This document shows positions 7,686 through 16,661 of a stretch of 64,000 nt of DNA, one piece after another (the stretch's first letter is position 1; each line of letters begins with the position of its first letter). The notes under the pieces were generated by a model. It ran no database searches. It saw only the letters and a list, made by a program, of their open reading frames with translations, and was not told where the DNA came from. This DNA is from JAGOEY01 sp017997515 (GTDB lineage Bacteria > Pseudomonadota > Gammaproteobacteria > Burkholderiales > Burkholderiaceae_C), in contig CP111109.1 in assembly GCA_026314275.1 (NCBI GenBank), positions 2,666,001-2,730,000 on the forward strand. Direction: 5' to 3'. The position numbers were made by a program, and so were the translations under genes.

Positions 7686-9740
7686 ATGAACGCCGTTACC
7701 CATACCGAAGCCCGCGCCGTCAATACCGCAGCCAGCAGCGCCGCCAATGTGCTGCAAGCCGCCGACCCGAGCAAGCACATGATTCTGGTGCCGCTATCGC
7801 GGCTGGTGCTGCGCCCCACGGACCGCAACGTGCGCAAGACGCCGCGCATGTCCATTCCCGAACTGGCCGCGAGCATCCAGCGCGTGGGCCTGCTGCAAAA
7901 CCTGATCGTGATTCCCGCCAGCGATGGCGAGCATTACGAGGTGGTGGCCGGTGGCCGACGCCTTGCAGCTTTGAAGCTGCTGGCAAAGAAACACCGCATC
8001 GCCAAGAATTGGAATGTGCCTTGCCTGCGGGTGGCCGATGGCACGGCCCGCACCGCCAGCCTCACCGAGAACGTGCAGCGCGAAGCCATGCACCCGGCAG
8101 ACCAGTTTGAAGCCTTCGCGGCGCTGGTGGCCGAAGGTCGACCCATCGAGGACATTGCGGCGGATTTCAGCGTCACGCCGCTGGTGGTGCAGCGCCGCTT
8201 GAAGCTGGCGAATGTTTCGCCACGCTTGATGGCCGACTACCGGGCCGATGCCGTGACGCTCGATCAGTTGATGGCGCTTTCCATCACCGATGATCCTGCC
8301 GCGCAGGAAGCCGTGTTCTACGATGCGCCAACGTGGCAGCGCAGCCCGCACAACCTGCGCGAACGCCTGACCGAACGGGAAATCGACGCCTACCGGCATC
8401 CGCTGGTGCGCTTCGTCGGGCTGGACACCTACGAGCAGGCGGGCGGCGGTGTTCGCCGTGACCTGTTCGCAGAAGGTGACGCGGGCGTGTATCTGACCGA
8501 TGCCGCATTGCTGGAACGGCTGGCGCAAGACAGGCTGGGGGGCATCGCCGCTGAGGTGAAGACCGAAGGCTGGGCATGGGTGGATATTGCGCCCGCTGCC
8601 ACCTATGCGGATTTGCAAGCCTTCCAGCGTGCCCCGAGGGAACGGCGCGCGCCGGGCAAGCGCGATGCCCTGCGCATCGAGAAGCTGCAAGCCAAGATGC
8701 GGGAGGTGGCCGAAGCCCTTGATGCCGCGATGGATGCCGAGGACGAGGACAAGGCCGAAGGCTTGCAGGAGGAAGGCGAAGCCCTGGGCGAGCAATTGCA
8801 GGCGCTGGAAGATGGCTTGCAGGGGTACGCCCCGAGCGTGAAGGCCGCAGCCGGGGCCATCGTCACCATCGACCGCAACGGCGAGGCCGTGATTCATCGC
8901 GGGCTGCTGCGCGAAGCCGAGGCCAAGGCGCTGCGCATGCTGGAAAGGCTGCGGCAGGGTTTCGGCGGCGAGGAAGCCGGGAACGACGCCGAAGACGAGG
9001 ATGCCGACGACGCGCCCAAGGCCGCTATCTCTGATCGGCTGGCGCAGCGCTTGAGCGCCCACCGCACCGCCGCGCTGCAAATCGAAGTCGCCCGGCATCC
9101 GCAGGTGGCGCTGGCCGCGCTGGTGCATGGCATGGTGCAAACCGTCCTGCAGGGCAGCCACTACGGGCACGACCTGCCGCTGGGCGTGCGCCTGACTGTG
9201 CAGGACAGACTGGAAGGCGTGGCCCCGGACTGGCCGGAATCGCCCACCGCCGTGGCGCTGCGCGAATTGCAGCAGGCATGGGGTGGCAAACTGCCCGAGA
9301 ACAGCGCCGAACTGTTTGCCGCGCTGCTGGCGATGGAGCAAGGCGAACTGGTCAAGCTGCTGGCCGTGTGCGTGGCTTCCACGGTGGACGTGGTAACGCC
9401 TCGCGCCACGCCGCACCAGCCGGGCAAGGAACTGGCGAAGGCCGTGGGCCTCGACATGGCCGCATGGTGGCAGCCGAGCGCAGAAGGTTACTTCAAGCAC
9501 GTTTCCAAGGCCGCTCTTCTGCAAGCCCTGGGCGAGTACGCGCCCGATCACGTCACCCGGCTGGCGAAGCTGAAGAAGGCCGACATTGCCAGTGAAGCCG
9601 AACGGCTGGCCGATGGCACGGGTTGGATGCCTGCGATCTTCAAGGCCGAAGGCACGCAGGCGGACGCACCCGAGGAAGGCCCGCAGGATGCGGAGCAGGA
9701 CGGCACGGAGGAAGCCGCCGCCGTGGCATTGGCCGCTTGA
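7686..9740 (+). CDS. Large ParB/RepB/Spo0J-like nuclease-domain protein
   Basis: A 684-residue protein. The ParB N-terminal domain lies at about residues 30-130 (IPLSRL-like VPLSRLVLRPTDRNVR, then AASIQRVGLLQNLIV, VAGGRRLAALKLL and SLTENVQREAMHPADQFEAF). A helix-turn-helix follows at about 150-175, then a long acidic, coiled-coil-rich C-terminal half with many Glu/Asp/Ala. ParB proteins are about 300 residues, so more than half is extra. There is no adjacent parA; a separate parA/RHH pair lies at 22.7 kb. In ICEs such proteins accompany DUF932 genes; the role may be DNA binding or nuclease rather than partition. ATG 7686 follows TTGGAG. Confidence 0.85.
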   Translation: MNAVTHTEARAVNTAASSAANVLQAADPSKHMILVPLSRLVLRPTDRNVRKTPRMSIPELAASIQRVGLLQNLIVIPASDGEHYEVVAGGRRLAALKLLAKKHRIAKNWNVPCLRVADGTARTASLTENVQREAMHPADQFEAFAALVAEGRPIEDIAADFSVTPLVVQRRLKLANVSPRLMADYRADAVTLDQLMALSITDDPAAQEAVFYDAPTWQRSPHNLRERLTEREIDAYRHPLVRFVGLDTYEQAGGGVRRDLFAEGDAGVYLTDAALLERLAQDRLGGIAAEVKTEGWAWVDIAPAATYADLQAFQRAPRERRAPGKRDALRIEKLQAKMREVAEALDAAMDAEDEDKAEGLQEEGEALGEQLQALEDGLQGYAPSVKAAAGAIVTIDRNGEAVIHRGLLREAEAKALRMLERLRQGFGGEEAGNDAEDEDADDAPKAAISDRLAQRLSAHRTAALQIEVARHPQVALAALVHGMVQTVLQGSHYGHDLPLGVRLTVQDRLEGVAPDWPESPTAVALRELQQAWGGKLPENSAELFAALLAMEQGELVKLLAVCVASTVDVVTPRATPHQPGKELAKAVGLDMAAWWQPSAEGYFKHVSKAALLQALGEYAPDHVTRLAKLKKADIASEAERLADGTGWMPAIFKAEGTQADAPEEGPQDAEQDGTEEAAAVALAA

Positions 9741-9754
9741 TCTGCGCCGAAAGC

Positions 9755-9782
9755 AAGCGCCCCGGCTTCGAGCGGGGCGCTT
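9755..9782 (+). terminator. GC hairpin after the ParB-like gene
   Basis: AAGCGCCCCG pairs with CGGGGCGCTT (10-bp stem, 8-base loop), starting 15 bp after the stop codon. A weak T-containing tail follows (TTCGCTTTC). It resembles hairpins after other backbone genes at 4569, 4910 and 18845. Confidence 0.6.
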
Positions 9783-9803
9783 CGCTTTCAAGGAAAACAG
9801 CTC

Positions 9804-10013
9804 ATGATCCGCACCACAACAACCCGCCCGCGCATGGCGGCGATCTATGCACCTGGCACAGTGCGCGCCCGCCGCTGGCACGGCGAAGGCGACGTGCGCA
9901 GCTACCGTCCACCCTCGGGTTGGACGGCCAGCGCCGACCTCACGGACATTCACCCCATCACGGGCCGCGCTTTGTCGCGCGCCGTGTGGTGGATCATCGA
10001 GACGAAGGAATAG
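9804..10013 (+). CDS. Small conserved ICE protein after ParB
   Basis: A 69-residue basic protein starting MIRTTTTRPRMAAIY and ending RALSRAVWWIIETKE, probably a small DNA-associated or structural factor of unknown role. It starts 63 bp after the ParB-like gene, with AAGGAAA upstream of the ATG, and ends just before a pair of strong hairpins. No domain is recognised. Confidence 0.55.
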   Translation: MIRTTTTRPRMAAIYAPGTVRARRWHGEGDVRSYRPPSGWTASADLTDIHPITGRALSRAVWWIIETKE

Positions 10014-10351
10014 CCGCGATCAGCACCGGCCCCAGTTCATTCGACCTGGGGCCGGCGGGGTCAAAAAACCGGGCGCGGCAGTGGCCGCGCCCGGTGTTGA
10101 AGGCAATCAGCCCCCATCAGAACGCCGCCGTCTTCGCTGGGCTCAGGCGACGGCGTTAACGGCATCGCTGTGGTACGCGATGCCTTCGGGCGCTGGCCGG
10201 TTCCAGCACCGGGAACATGCCGCCCCGGGCGGAACGCCATGCGGCATCACACGATGCCGTGTTGCCTCAAAAGCGCCTGCTCGGCGGCACTCGACGCGCA
10301 GGCGCTTGAGTTCAGGTAGTGGTTTTGGTGAGTTCAAGATAATGTAGTCCC
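10014..10351. other. Gene-less stretch ending at the IS701 insertion
   Basis: Contains two tandem hairpins (10026-10055 and 10069-10094) followed by GC-rich sequence with no credible gene. The reverse strand has a 64-codon open frame at 10143-10337 without protein-like composition. The stretch turns AT-rich just before the CTAG target at 10352-10355. Confidence 0.5.
10063..10094 (-). terminator. Strong intrinsic terminator reading leftward
   Basis: CCGGGCGCGGC (10069-10079) pairs perfectly with GCCGCGCCCGG (10084-10094) through a 4-base loop. On the minus strand the stem is followed at once by TTTTTT (10063-10068). A second hairpin, CCGGCCCCAG/CTGGGGCCGG at 10026-10055, lies just to the left. 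Together they could insulate both directions. Confidence 0.6.
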
Positions 10352-10355
10352 CTAG

Positions 10356-11829
10356 TCTTACTGTGTCAATAAAATTATGGCATTATCGAGACCTCTTCAT
10401 TTTTTACGTGAGGAATGATGGATGCCATCGAACGGTTTGAGCGGTACTTGGAACATTTGGCCGATGGACTTGGCCATTCAGATCGGCACTCAGGTCTCAG
10501 AGGCTATTGCACAGGGTTGATGCTGCCGCTGGCACGCAAGAGCGTGGAGCCGATGGCAGCCCGCGTTGATCCCCTGCATGCAAGCGCCAGGCATCAGTCG
10601 CTGCATCATTTCGTTGCCAAGGCGCAGTGGTCTGATGCCGAGATGCTCAGACGGGTTTGTCAGTGGGTCGTGCCGAAGATGGATTTCAGCCGTGGTGGCT
10701 GGTGGATCATTGACGACACCGGATTCCCGAAGAAGGGCAAACACTCGGTAGGCGTGGCCCGGCAATACTGCGGGATGTTGGGCAAACAGGACAACTGCCA
10801 GGTGGCTGTGAGCGTGTCGCTGGCCTGCGATCAAGGCAGCATTCCGGTGGCGTGGCAGCTCTACCTGCCCGAGGAATGGGCGACAGATGCGGGCCGCAAG
10901 GCCCGGGCCGGTGTACCGGAGGATGTGGAATTCGCGACCAAACCGCAAATCGCCTTGCAGCAATTGCGCGCGCTTCTGGCCGACGGCGCTCCGCACCATT
11001 GCGTGCTGGCCGACGCAGGCTACGGCGTGGACACCGCCTTCCGCCAGGCCTTGAGCGACATGGGGCTGACTTATGCTGTGGGAGTGACCTCGGCGGTGGT
11101 GGTTTGGGCTCCGGGGGTTGAGCCGCTGCCACCTGTACCCTACAGCGGCACAGGGCGGCCACCGGTGATGCCGCGCCGGACTCCTGAGTTGCAACCGATG
11201 AGCGTCAAGGCCTTGGCCATGTCCTTGCCCGAACGGGCATTCCAGACCATCACCTGGCGCGAAGGCACCAACGCGCCGCTCAGCGGGCGCTTCGCCGCAC
11301 TGCGCGTGCGCCACGCCGGCGGCAATGCCGGCAAGGCGAGGCTGCGTCCGCTGCAATGGTTGCTCATTGAATGGCCCAAGGATCAGGCCGAGCCCTGCAA
11401 GTACATCCTGTCCACGCTGCCCGAGGACACGCCCATAGCCGACTTGGTCAGAGCTACCTATCAGCGCTGGCGCATCGAGCGGGACTACCAGGACCTGAAG
11501 CAGGACTTCGGCTTGGGCCACTACGAGGGACGTGGCTGGCGGGGCTTCCACCACCACGCCTGCCTGAGCATCGCGGCCTACGGGTTCCTGATGGCAGAAC
11601 GCCTCGTTGTCGACAAGCCTGTCGGCGGTAAAAAAAACTTCATCGAACGCCAGATGCCTGCCTTTCCCGAGGATTACATCCCCCGCGGCAGTCCTGCGCG
11701 CGCAGCGCCACGTGGCGACATCGATCACGAGCCTGCGCCATCGGCTGAGCTACCAGTTGATCGCCCGTCTCGGTCAGTGCCCCTGCTGTGGAAGGGTGCG
11801 CCCAAAGCTACTCTTGTGACACAGTAAGA
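10356..11829 (+). mobile_element. IS701-family insertion sequence, copy 1 (1474 bp)
   Basis: Perfect terminal repeats TCTTACTGTGTCA / TGACACAGTAAGA are flanked by CTAG on both sides (10352-10355 and 11830-11833). The right CTAG also serves as the left target copy of IS5 copy B, so the two elements abut with 4 bp between them. Copy 2 at 51179-52652 has the same length and order but the opposite orientation. Confidence 0.93.
10415..11827 (+). CDS. IS701-family transposase (copy 1)
   Basis: A 470-residue DDE transposase; ATG codons at 10415 and 10418 follow GAGGA. Catalytic segments are WIIDDTGFPKKG (first Asp), VLADAGYG (second Asp) and RWRIERDYQDLKQDFGL (Glu), in the order and spacing of IS701 transposases. 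The stop codon lies inside the right terminal repeat. Intact. Confidence 0.93.
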   Translation: MMDAIERFERYLEHLADGLGHSDRHSGLRGYCTGLMLPLARKSVEPMAARVDPLHASARHQSLHHFVAKAQWSDAEMLRRVCQWVVPKMDFSRGGWWIIDDTGFPKKGKHSVGVARQYCGMLGKQDNCQVAVSVSLACDQGSIPVAWQLYLPEEWATDAGRKARAGVPEDVEFATKPQIALQQLRALLADGAPHHCVLADAGYGVDTAFRQALSDMGLTYAVGVTSAVVVWAPGVEPLPPVPYSGTGRPPVMPRRTPELQPMSVKALAMSLPERAFQTITWREGTNAPLSGRFAALRVRHAGGNAGKARLRPLQWLLIEWPKDQAEPCKYILSTLPEDTPIADLVRATYQRWRIERDYQDLKQDFGLGHYEGRGWRGFHHHACLSIAAYGFLMAERLVVDKPVGGKKNFIERQMPAFPEDYIPRGSPARAAPRGDIDHEPAPSAELPVDRPSRSVPLLWKGAPKATLVTQ

Positions 11830-11833
11830 CTAG

Positions 11834-12981
11834 GGCAACGCTGATTAAGGTACACGCACCTGCGTGGTGCTGCGTTACAGGTCGATGAAGCAGCAAACCC
11901 TCGCCATGGCCGCAGACCAAAGCTTTGAGAACTACCGCAAGCCCACCAGGCGCGACGAGTTCTTGAGAACCATGGAGGCCATCGTGCCCTGGTCCAGCCT
12001 GTGCGAGGTCATCGAGCCACACTACCCCAAGGCAGGCAACGGCCGCCCACCCATAGGTCTGGAACGCATGCTGCGTATCCACTTCATTCAGCATTGGTTC
12101 AACCTGGCCGATCTGGCTTGTGAAGAAGCCCTGTACGACAGTGCCAACCTGCGCCGCTTTGCAGGCATCGACCTGGGCCGTGAGCCCGTACCCGACGCCA
12201 CCACTATCTTGAAGTTTCGCAAGCTCCTCAATGCGCACAAACTGGGCGAAGCACTGTTTGCCAAGGTGGGGCAGGAGTTGCAGCAGCGAGGCTTCAAGGT
12301 CCATACCGGCACCATCGTGGATGCCACCATCATCGGCGCGCCCAGTTCAACCAAGAATGCAGGCAAGGCACGCGACCCCGAGATGCACCAGACCAAGAAG
12401 GGCCAGCAGTGGTACTTTGGCATGAAGCTGCACATTGGCGTGGACAGCCAAAGCGGCTTGGCGCACAGCGCCGTCGTCACAGCCGCCAACGTGCATGACA
12501 AGCACCCGCTGCCACAACTGCTGCATGGCAACGAGCGGCGCGTGTATGGCGACTCAGCCTATGCCAGTCAGAAGGCGTTGATTGCGGGTAAAGCTCCAAA
12601 CGCCAAAGACTTCACCAATCAGCGCACGCGCCGCGCTGGTGGTCTCGTTGATGAGGTGGCTCGTGCAAAGAACCGCAACAAATCCAGGATTCGTGCCCGC
12701 GTCGAGCATGTCTTTGGTGTGATCAAGCGGCTGTGGGGCTTTGGCAAGGTGCGCTATGTGGGGCTGCACAAGAATGCCACGCGGGCGTTCACTGCCCTGG
12801 CACTGGCCAACATCTTCCTCGGCCGCCAAAGGCTGATGGCACAGGTGCGCCCGTAGGGGCCAAAAACGGGCTCAAGGGCCTGTACAAGGCCCTCTGGGCC
12901 GCCAACCCCAGCCTGCGCTGCGTCCAAACTGGGCGGGGCTGCCCGAAATTACTCCAATGCCGATACTTGATCAGCGTTGCC
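11834..12981 (+). mobile_element. IS5-family insertion sequence, copy B (1148 bp)
   Basis: Ends GGCAACGCTGAT...; duplication CTAG at 11830-11833 (shared with IS701) and 12982-12985. Same orientation as copy A. Its right end lies 26 bp upstream of the dmeR start codon, so it has replaced whatever promoter lay beyond that point. Confidence 0.95.
11885..12856 (+). CDS. IS5-family transposase (copy B)
   Basis: A 323-residue DDE transposase, identical in the visible translation to copies C, E and F. Intact, with Asp, Asp and Glu segments as in copy A. Confidence 0.95.
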   Translation: MKQQTLAMAADQSFENYRKPTRRDEFLRTMEAIVPWSSLCEVIEPHYPKAGNGRPPIGLERMLRIHFIQHWFNLADLACEEALYDSANLRRFAGIDLGREPVPDATTILKFRKLLNAHKLGEALFAKVGQELQQRGFKVHTGTIVDATIIGAPSSTKNAGKARDPEMHQTKKGQQWYFGMKLHIGVDSQSGLAHSAVVTAANVHDKHPLPQLLHGNERRVYGDSAYASQKALIAGKAPNAKDFTNQRTRRAGGLVDEVARAKNRNKSRIRARVEHVFGVIKRLWGFGKVRYVGLHKNATRAFTALALANIFLGRQRLMAQVRP

Positions 12982-13007
12982 CTAGGCTATATTGATTGCT
13001 TTCCGCC

Positions 13008-13280
13008 ATGTCCCACACCTCCCGCCAGAAAGACAAACTGATCGCCCGTGTCCGCCGTATCAAGGGGCAGTTGGAAGGCGTCGAACGCGCTTTGGATTCA
13101 GAGGCGGCATGTGTCGAGGTGCTGCGCCAGATCGCGTCCGTGCGTGGCGCGGTCAGCGGACTGACGGCTGAGGTGATGGAAGACCATCTGCGCGAGCACG
13201 TCCTGGCGGCCGAAACCGACAAGGAGCGCGACCAGGGCGGCGAGGACATGATCGAGGTCATCCGCGCCTACATGAAATAA
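13008..13280 (+). CDS. dmeR: RcnR/DmeR-type metal-sensing repressor (CsoR family)
   Basis: A 90-residue all-helical CsoR-family repressor. The four residues that bind Ni/Co in RcnR are all present at the same positions: His3, Cys35, His60 and His64. This argues for Co/Ni sensing rather than copper, because CsoR uses a C-H-C set. It lies 47 bp upstream of the dmeF-type CDF transporter, which it is expected to repress until metal binds. ATG 13008 gives the family N-terminus MSHTSRQKDKL; an upstream TTG at 12996 would displace His3. IS5 copy B ends only 26 bp upstream, so native promoter and operator may be partly lost. The dmeR name follows the dmeRF pairing. Confidence 0.85.
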   Translation: MSHTSRQKDKLIARVRRIKGQLEGVERALDSEAACVEVLRQIASVRGAVSGLTAEVMEDHLREHVLAAETDKERDQGGEDMIEVIRAYMK

Positions 13281-13327
13281 ACCCGCGCCCGCTCTGGCCG
13301 CTTTCTCCAAATACCAGGAACACCCTG

Positions 13328-14281
13328 ATGACGACCTACAACCCTTCGGCCACCGGCCACGATCACTTTTTTCTCGGCAGCAACCACCAGCGCAATGAAC
13401 GCAAGGTGTGGCTGGTGATCGCGCTCACGGCCAGCATGATGCTGGTGGAAATCGTTGCCGGCACCCTCTATGGCTCGATGGCGCTGGTGGCCGACGGCTG
13501 GCATATGTCCACCCATGCCGGCGCAATGCTGATCGCGGTGCTGGCTTATCGCTTTGCGCGCCGGCATGCGGGCAATCCGCGCTTTACCTTCGGTACGGGC
13601 AAGCTCGGCGATCTGGCTGGCTTTGCCAGCGCGATCGTTCTGGCCTTGATTGCCTTGCTGATCGGCTGGGAAAGCCTGGTACGGCTCACCCAACCCATCC
13701 ATATCGACTTCAACCAGGCGATCGCCGTGGCTGTTGTGGGGCTGGGCGTCAATCTGGTCTGTGCCTGGCTGCTGAAGGACGACCATGCGCATCATCACCA
13801 TCATGGCCACGAGCATCACCACAGCAACGATGAGCATCATGCGCCCGGCAAGGGCCGCGACAACAACCTGCGCGCCGCCTATCTGCATGTGCTGGCTGAT
13901 GCCCTGACTTCGGTCCTTGCCATCCTCGCATTGCTGCTGGGGCGAAGCTATGGCTGGTCGTGGGCCGATCCCGCCATGGGCGTGGTCGGCGCGCTGGTGA
14001 TCGCTCGCTGGTCATGGGGGCTGATCCGGGACTCCGGCAGCGTGTTGCTCGATGCCGCAGCCGAGGGGCAGGATGTGCGGCAAGAGATCCGGGAGGCGAT
14101 GGCGCCCACGGGAAGCCAGGTCACGGATCTGCACGTCTGGCAGGTCGGCCCTGGTCATTTCGCGGCCATCGTCTCGCTGATGGCTCGGGAACCCCGGGAG
14201 CCTGCGCATTACAAGGCGCTGCTCGCGCATATCCATGAGCTGTCGCATGTCACGGTCGAAGTGCAGCGCGGGACCGCATGA
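13328..14281 (+). CDS. dmeF: CDF-family Co/Ni efflux transporter
   Basis: A 317-residue cation diffusion facilitator of the inner membrane with about six membrane segments, exchanging metal for protons. Transport-site residues appear in ALVADGWHMSTHAG (D...H) and YLHVLADALTSV (H...D). A His-rich cytoplasmic loop of more than ten histidines (HHHHHGHEHHH) lies at about residues 154-170 and a C-terminal domain follows. Pairing with an RcnR-type repressor fits DmeF (Co/Ni) better than CzcD (Zn). The start of a ykvA-type gene overlaps its stop by 4 bp (ATGA). Confidence 0.88.
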   Translation: MTTYNPSATGHDHFFLGSNHQRNERKVWLVIALTASMMLVEIVAGTLYGSMALVADGWHMSTHAGAMLIAVLAYRFARRHAGNPRFTFGTGKLGDLAGFASAIVLALIALLIGWESLVRLTQPIHIDFNQAIAVAVVGLGVNLVCAWLLKDDHAHHHHHGHEHHHSNDEHHAPGKGRDNNLRAAYLHVLADALTSVLAILALLLGRSYGWSWADPAMGVVGALVIARWSWGLIRDSGSVLLDAAAEGQDVRQEIREAMAPTGSQVTDLHVWQVGPGHFAAIVSLMAREPREPAHYKALLAHIHELSHVTVEVQRGTA

Positions 14282-14583
14282 ACATCGGCACTACCTTGAA
14301 AACCTGGGCCAAGCGCATCAAGCGCGATGGCGTGACGCTGTGGTTTGCGGGCAAGCACCCACGCACGCCTTGGTATGCCAAGGCGCTGGGGCTGTTCGTG
14401 GTGGCCTATGCCCTGAGTCCCATCGATCTGATTCCAGATTTCATCCCGGTGCTGGGCTATGTGGATGATGTGATTCTGTTGCCTGTGCTGATCTGGTTGA
14501 CCGTCAAGGGGTCAGCTCACGAAACGGAAAAAATCGTACGCTAAGCCTTATCGTGCCAATCTAGCACGATGATTGACATGCCG

Positions 14584-14614
14584 AGGAGGTGTTCATTGAA
14601 CACCTCCTTTTCTT
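14584..14614 (+). terminator. Intrinsic terminator at the left end of the mer cassette
   Basis: GGAGGTGTTC pairs with GAACACCTCC (10-bp perfect stem, ATT loop), followed by TTTTCTT. It reads rightward, so it blocks transcription entering the cassette from dmeRF and would protect the convergent merA 3' end. Confidence 0.8.
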
Positions 14615-16299
14615 CACCCGGCGCAGCACGAAAGCTGCTTCACGTCCTTGCTGAAGGTTTGCGCCGCGAGCTTCAGTCCTTCGACCATCGTCAGGTAGGG
14701 GAATAACTGGTCAGCCAGTTCCTGCACCGTCATGCGGTTGCGGATGGCGAGCACCGCCGTCTGGATCAGCTCGCCCGCTTCCGGGGCCACCGCCTGTACG
14801 CCGATGAGCCGTCCGCTACCTTCCTCGATGACCAGCTTGATAAAGCCGCGTGTGTCGAAGTTGGCAAGCGCACGCGGCACGTTGTCCAAGGTCAAGGTGC
14901 GGCTGTCGGTCTCGATCCCGTCGTGATGCGCTTCTGCCTCGCTGTAGCCCACGGTGGCGACCTGCGGGTCGGTGAACACCACCGTCGGCATCGCGGTCAG
15001 ATTGATGGCAGCATCCCCGCCTGTCATATTGATCGCCGCACGGGTACCGGCGGCCGCTGCCACATAGACGAATTGCGGCTGGTCAGTGCAGTCGCCAGCG
15101 GCATAAATGTGTGGCGTACTGGTGTGCATGCCTTTGTCGATGACGATGGCCCCTTGCGCATTGACGGCTACCCCCGCCGCTTCCAATGCCAGGCTGCGCG
15201 TGTTTGGCGTCCGGCCGGTAGCGACCAGCAGCTTGTCGGCACGCAGTTCACCGTGTCCCGTGGTCAGTACGAATTCGCCGTCCACATGGGCGATTTGGCT
15301 GGCTTGCGTGTGTTCCAGTACCTTGATTCCTTCGGCACGGAAGGCGGCCGTAATGGCCTCGCCGATGGCAGGGTCCTCGCGGAAGAGCAGCGTGCTGCGC
15401 GCCAGGATCGTGACCTGGCTGCCCAGCCGGGCGAAGGCTTGCGCCAGTTCCAGCGCCACTACCGACGATCCGATCACGGCCAGGCGTTCGGGAATAGCGT
15501 CGCTGACCAGGGCCTCGGTCGAAGTCCAGTAGGGCGACTCTTTCAAGCCTGGAGTCGGCGGCACGGCCGGGCTGGCACCCGTGGCGAGCAGGCACTGGTC
15601 GAACGCCACCACGTGTTCGCCGCCATCGTTCAAACGGACGACAAGGCTCTGGTTGTCCTTGAAACGCGCTTCACCGTGCAGCACAGTGATGGCCGGGTTG
15701 CCGTCCAGGATGCCTTCGTACTTGGCGTGGCGCAGTTCATCGACGCGGGCCTGCTGTTGGGCCACTAGCTTCCTGCGATCAATCGCAGGCACAGTTGCTG
15801 CGACCCCGCCGTCGAACGGGCTTTCACGGCGTAAATGGGCGATGTGGGCGGCGCGGATCATGATCTTGGACGGTACGCAGCCGACATTGACGCAAGTGCC
15901 GCCGATGGTGCCGCGCTCGATCAGCGTGACCTTTGCGCCTTGCTCGACGGCCTTCAGCGCCGCCGCCATTGCAGCGCCGCCGCTGCCGATGACGGCGATA
16001 TGCAACTGGCGCTCGCCGTCGCTGCCCTTATCGGCGGTTCCCATCCAGCCGCGTACCTTGTCGTGCAGTCCGGTGCGGTTGTCCGTCGATGAGGTATCAG
16101 CGAGCGTCGCCCTGTAGCCGAGTCCGGCCACGACGGCAGTCAGTGCGTCTGATGCGGTACCGGGGTCAAGGTCGAGCTGGGCCGCGCCCTTGGCGTAGGA
16201 CACAACGGCAGACTGCACGCCAGGCACCTTCTCCAAGGCTTCCTTGACGTGCACTGCGCACGAGTCGCAGGTCATGCCGGTGATTTTTAGATGGGTCAT
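14614..16299 (-). CDS. merA: Mercuric reductase
   Basis: A 561-residue cytoplasmic flavoenzyme reducing Hg(II) to Hg(0) with NADPH. The N-terminal heavy-metal domain has GMTCDSC (Cys11, Cys14). FAD binding is at IAVIGSGGAAMAAAL (about 101-115). The redox-active pair is Cys136 and Cys141 in GGTCVNVGCVPSK. The C-terminal vicinal pair Cys558-Cys559 ends the chain (SCCAG). All positions equal those of the Tn501 enzyme, so it should be active. Last gene of the merTPA operon, transcribed leftward from the promoter beside merR. Confidence 0.97.
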   Translation of the reverse strand: MTHLKITGMTCDSCAVHVKEALEKVPGVQSAVVSYAKGAAQLDLDPGTASDALTAVVAGLGYRATLADTSSTDNRTGLHDKVRGWMGTADKGSDGERQLHIAVIGSGGAAMAAALKAVEQGAKVTLIERGTIGGTCVNVGCVPSKIMIRAAHIAHLRRESPFDGGVAATVPAIDRRKLVAQQQARVDELRHAKYEGILDGNPAITVLHGEARFKDNQSLVVRLNDGGEHVVAFDQCLLATGASPAVPPTPGLKESPYWTSTEALVSDAIPERLAVIGSSVVALELAQAFARLGSQVTILARSTLLFREDPAIGEAITAAFRAEGIKVLEHTQASQIAHVDGEFVLTTGHGELRADKLLVATGRTPNTRSLALEAAGVAVNAQGAIVIDKGMHTSTPHIYAAGDCTDQPQFVYVAAAAGTRAAINMTGGDAAINLTAMPTVVFTDPQVATVGYSEAEAHHDGIETDSRTLTLDNVPRALANFDTRGFIKLVIEEGSGRLIGVQAVAPEAGELIQTAVLAIRNRMTVQELADQLFPYLTMVEGLKLAAQTFSKDVKQLSCCAG

Positions 16300-16370
16300 G
16301 CAATAGATCCTTTACCGTTTGTGGCACCAGACAATGGCGTCAGATGTACTGCGGTGCCGTTTGCAGTCGC

Positions 16371-16646
16371 TCACTGCTTGATGCTGGACGGATAGCCCGC
16401 GTCCTCGGTTGCCTTAGTCAGCTTCTGCACGCTGGTCTTGGCATCATCGAAGGTGACGACCGCTTCGCGTTTCTCGAAGGTCACGTCAACTTTACTGACG
16501 CCTTCGACCTTGGAAATCGCCCTCTTGACGGTGATCGGGCAGGTGGAGCAGGTCATGCCCGGTACGGATAGCGTGACGGTCTGGGTAGCGGCCCACACGG
16601 GTGCAACAGCGGCAGCGAGGGCGAGGGAGGCAAACAGTTTTTTCAT
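16371..16646 (-). CDS. merP: Periplasmic mercury-binding protein
   Basis: A 91-residue precursor with a signal peptide of about 19-20 residues (MKKLFASLALAAAVAPVWA) and one heavy-metal-associated domain with the Hg(II)-binding pair Cys33 and Cys36 in GMTCSTCP. It passes Hg(II) in the periplasm to MerT. It lies between merT and merA, with short gaps on each side. Confidence 0.95.
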   Translation of the reverse strand: MKKLFASLALAAAVAPVWAATQTVTLSVPGMTCSTCPITVKRAISKVEGVSKVDVTFEKREAVVTFDDAKTSVQKLTKATEDAGYPSSIKQ

Positions 16647-16661
16647 GGCGAACTCCTGTGG

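Noticed and set aside
7794..9953. 719-codon open frame on the minus strand
   Set aside because: Mirror of the ParB-like gene in GC-rich DNA; the plus-strand protein has recognisable ParB motifs and a ribosome-binding site, and the minus frame has none.
10490..11728. 412-codon open frame on the minus strand of IS701 (and its mirror at 51280-52263)
   Set aside because: Antisense to the DDE transposase; no start signal or motif.
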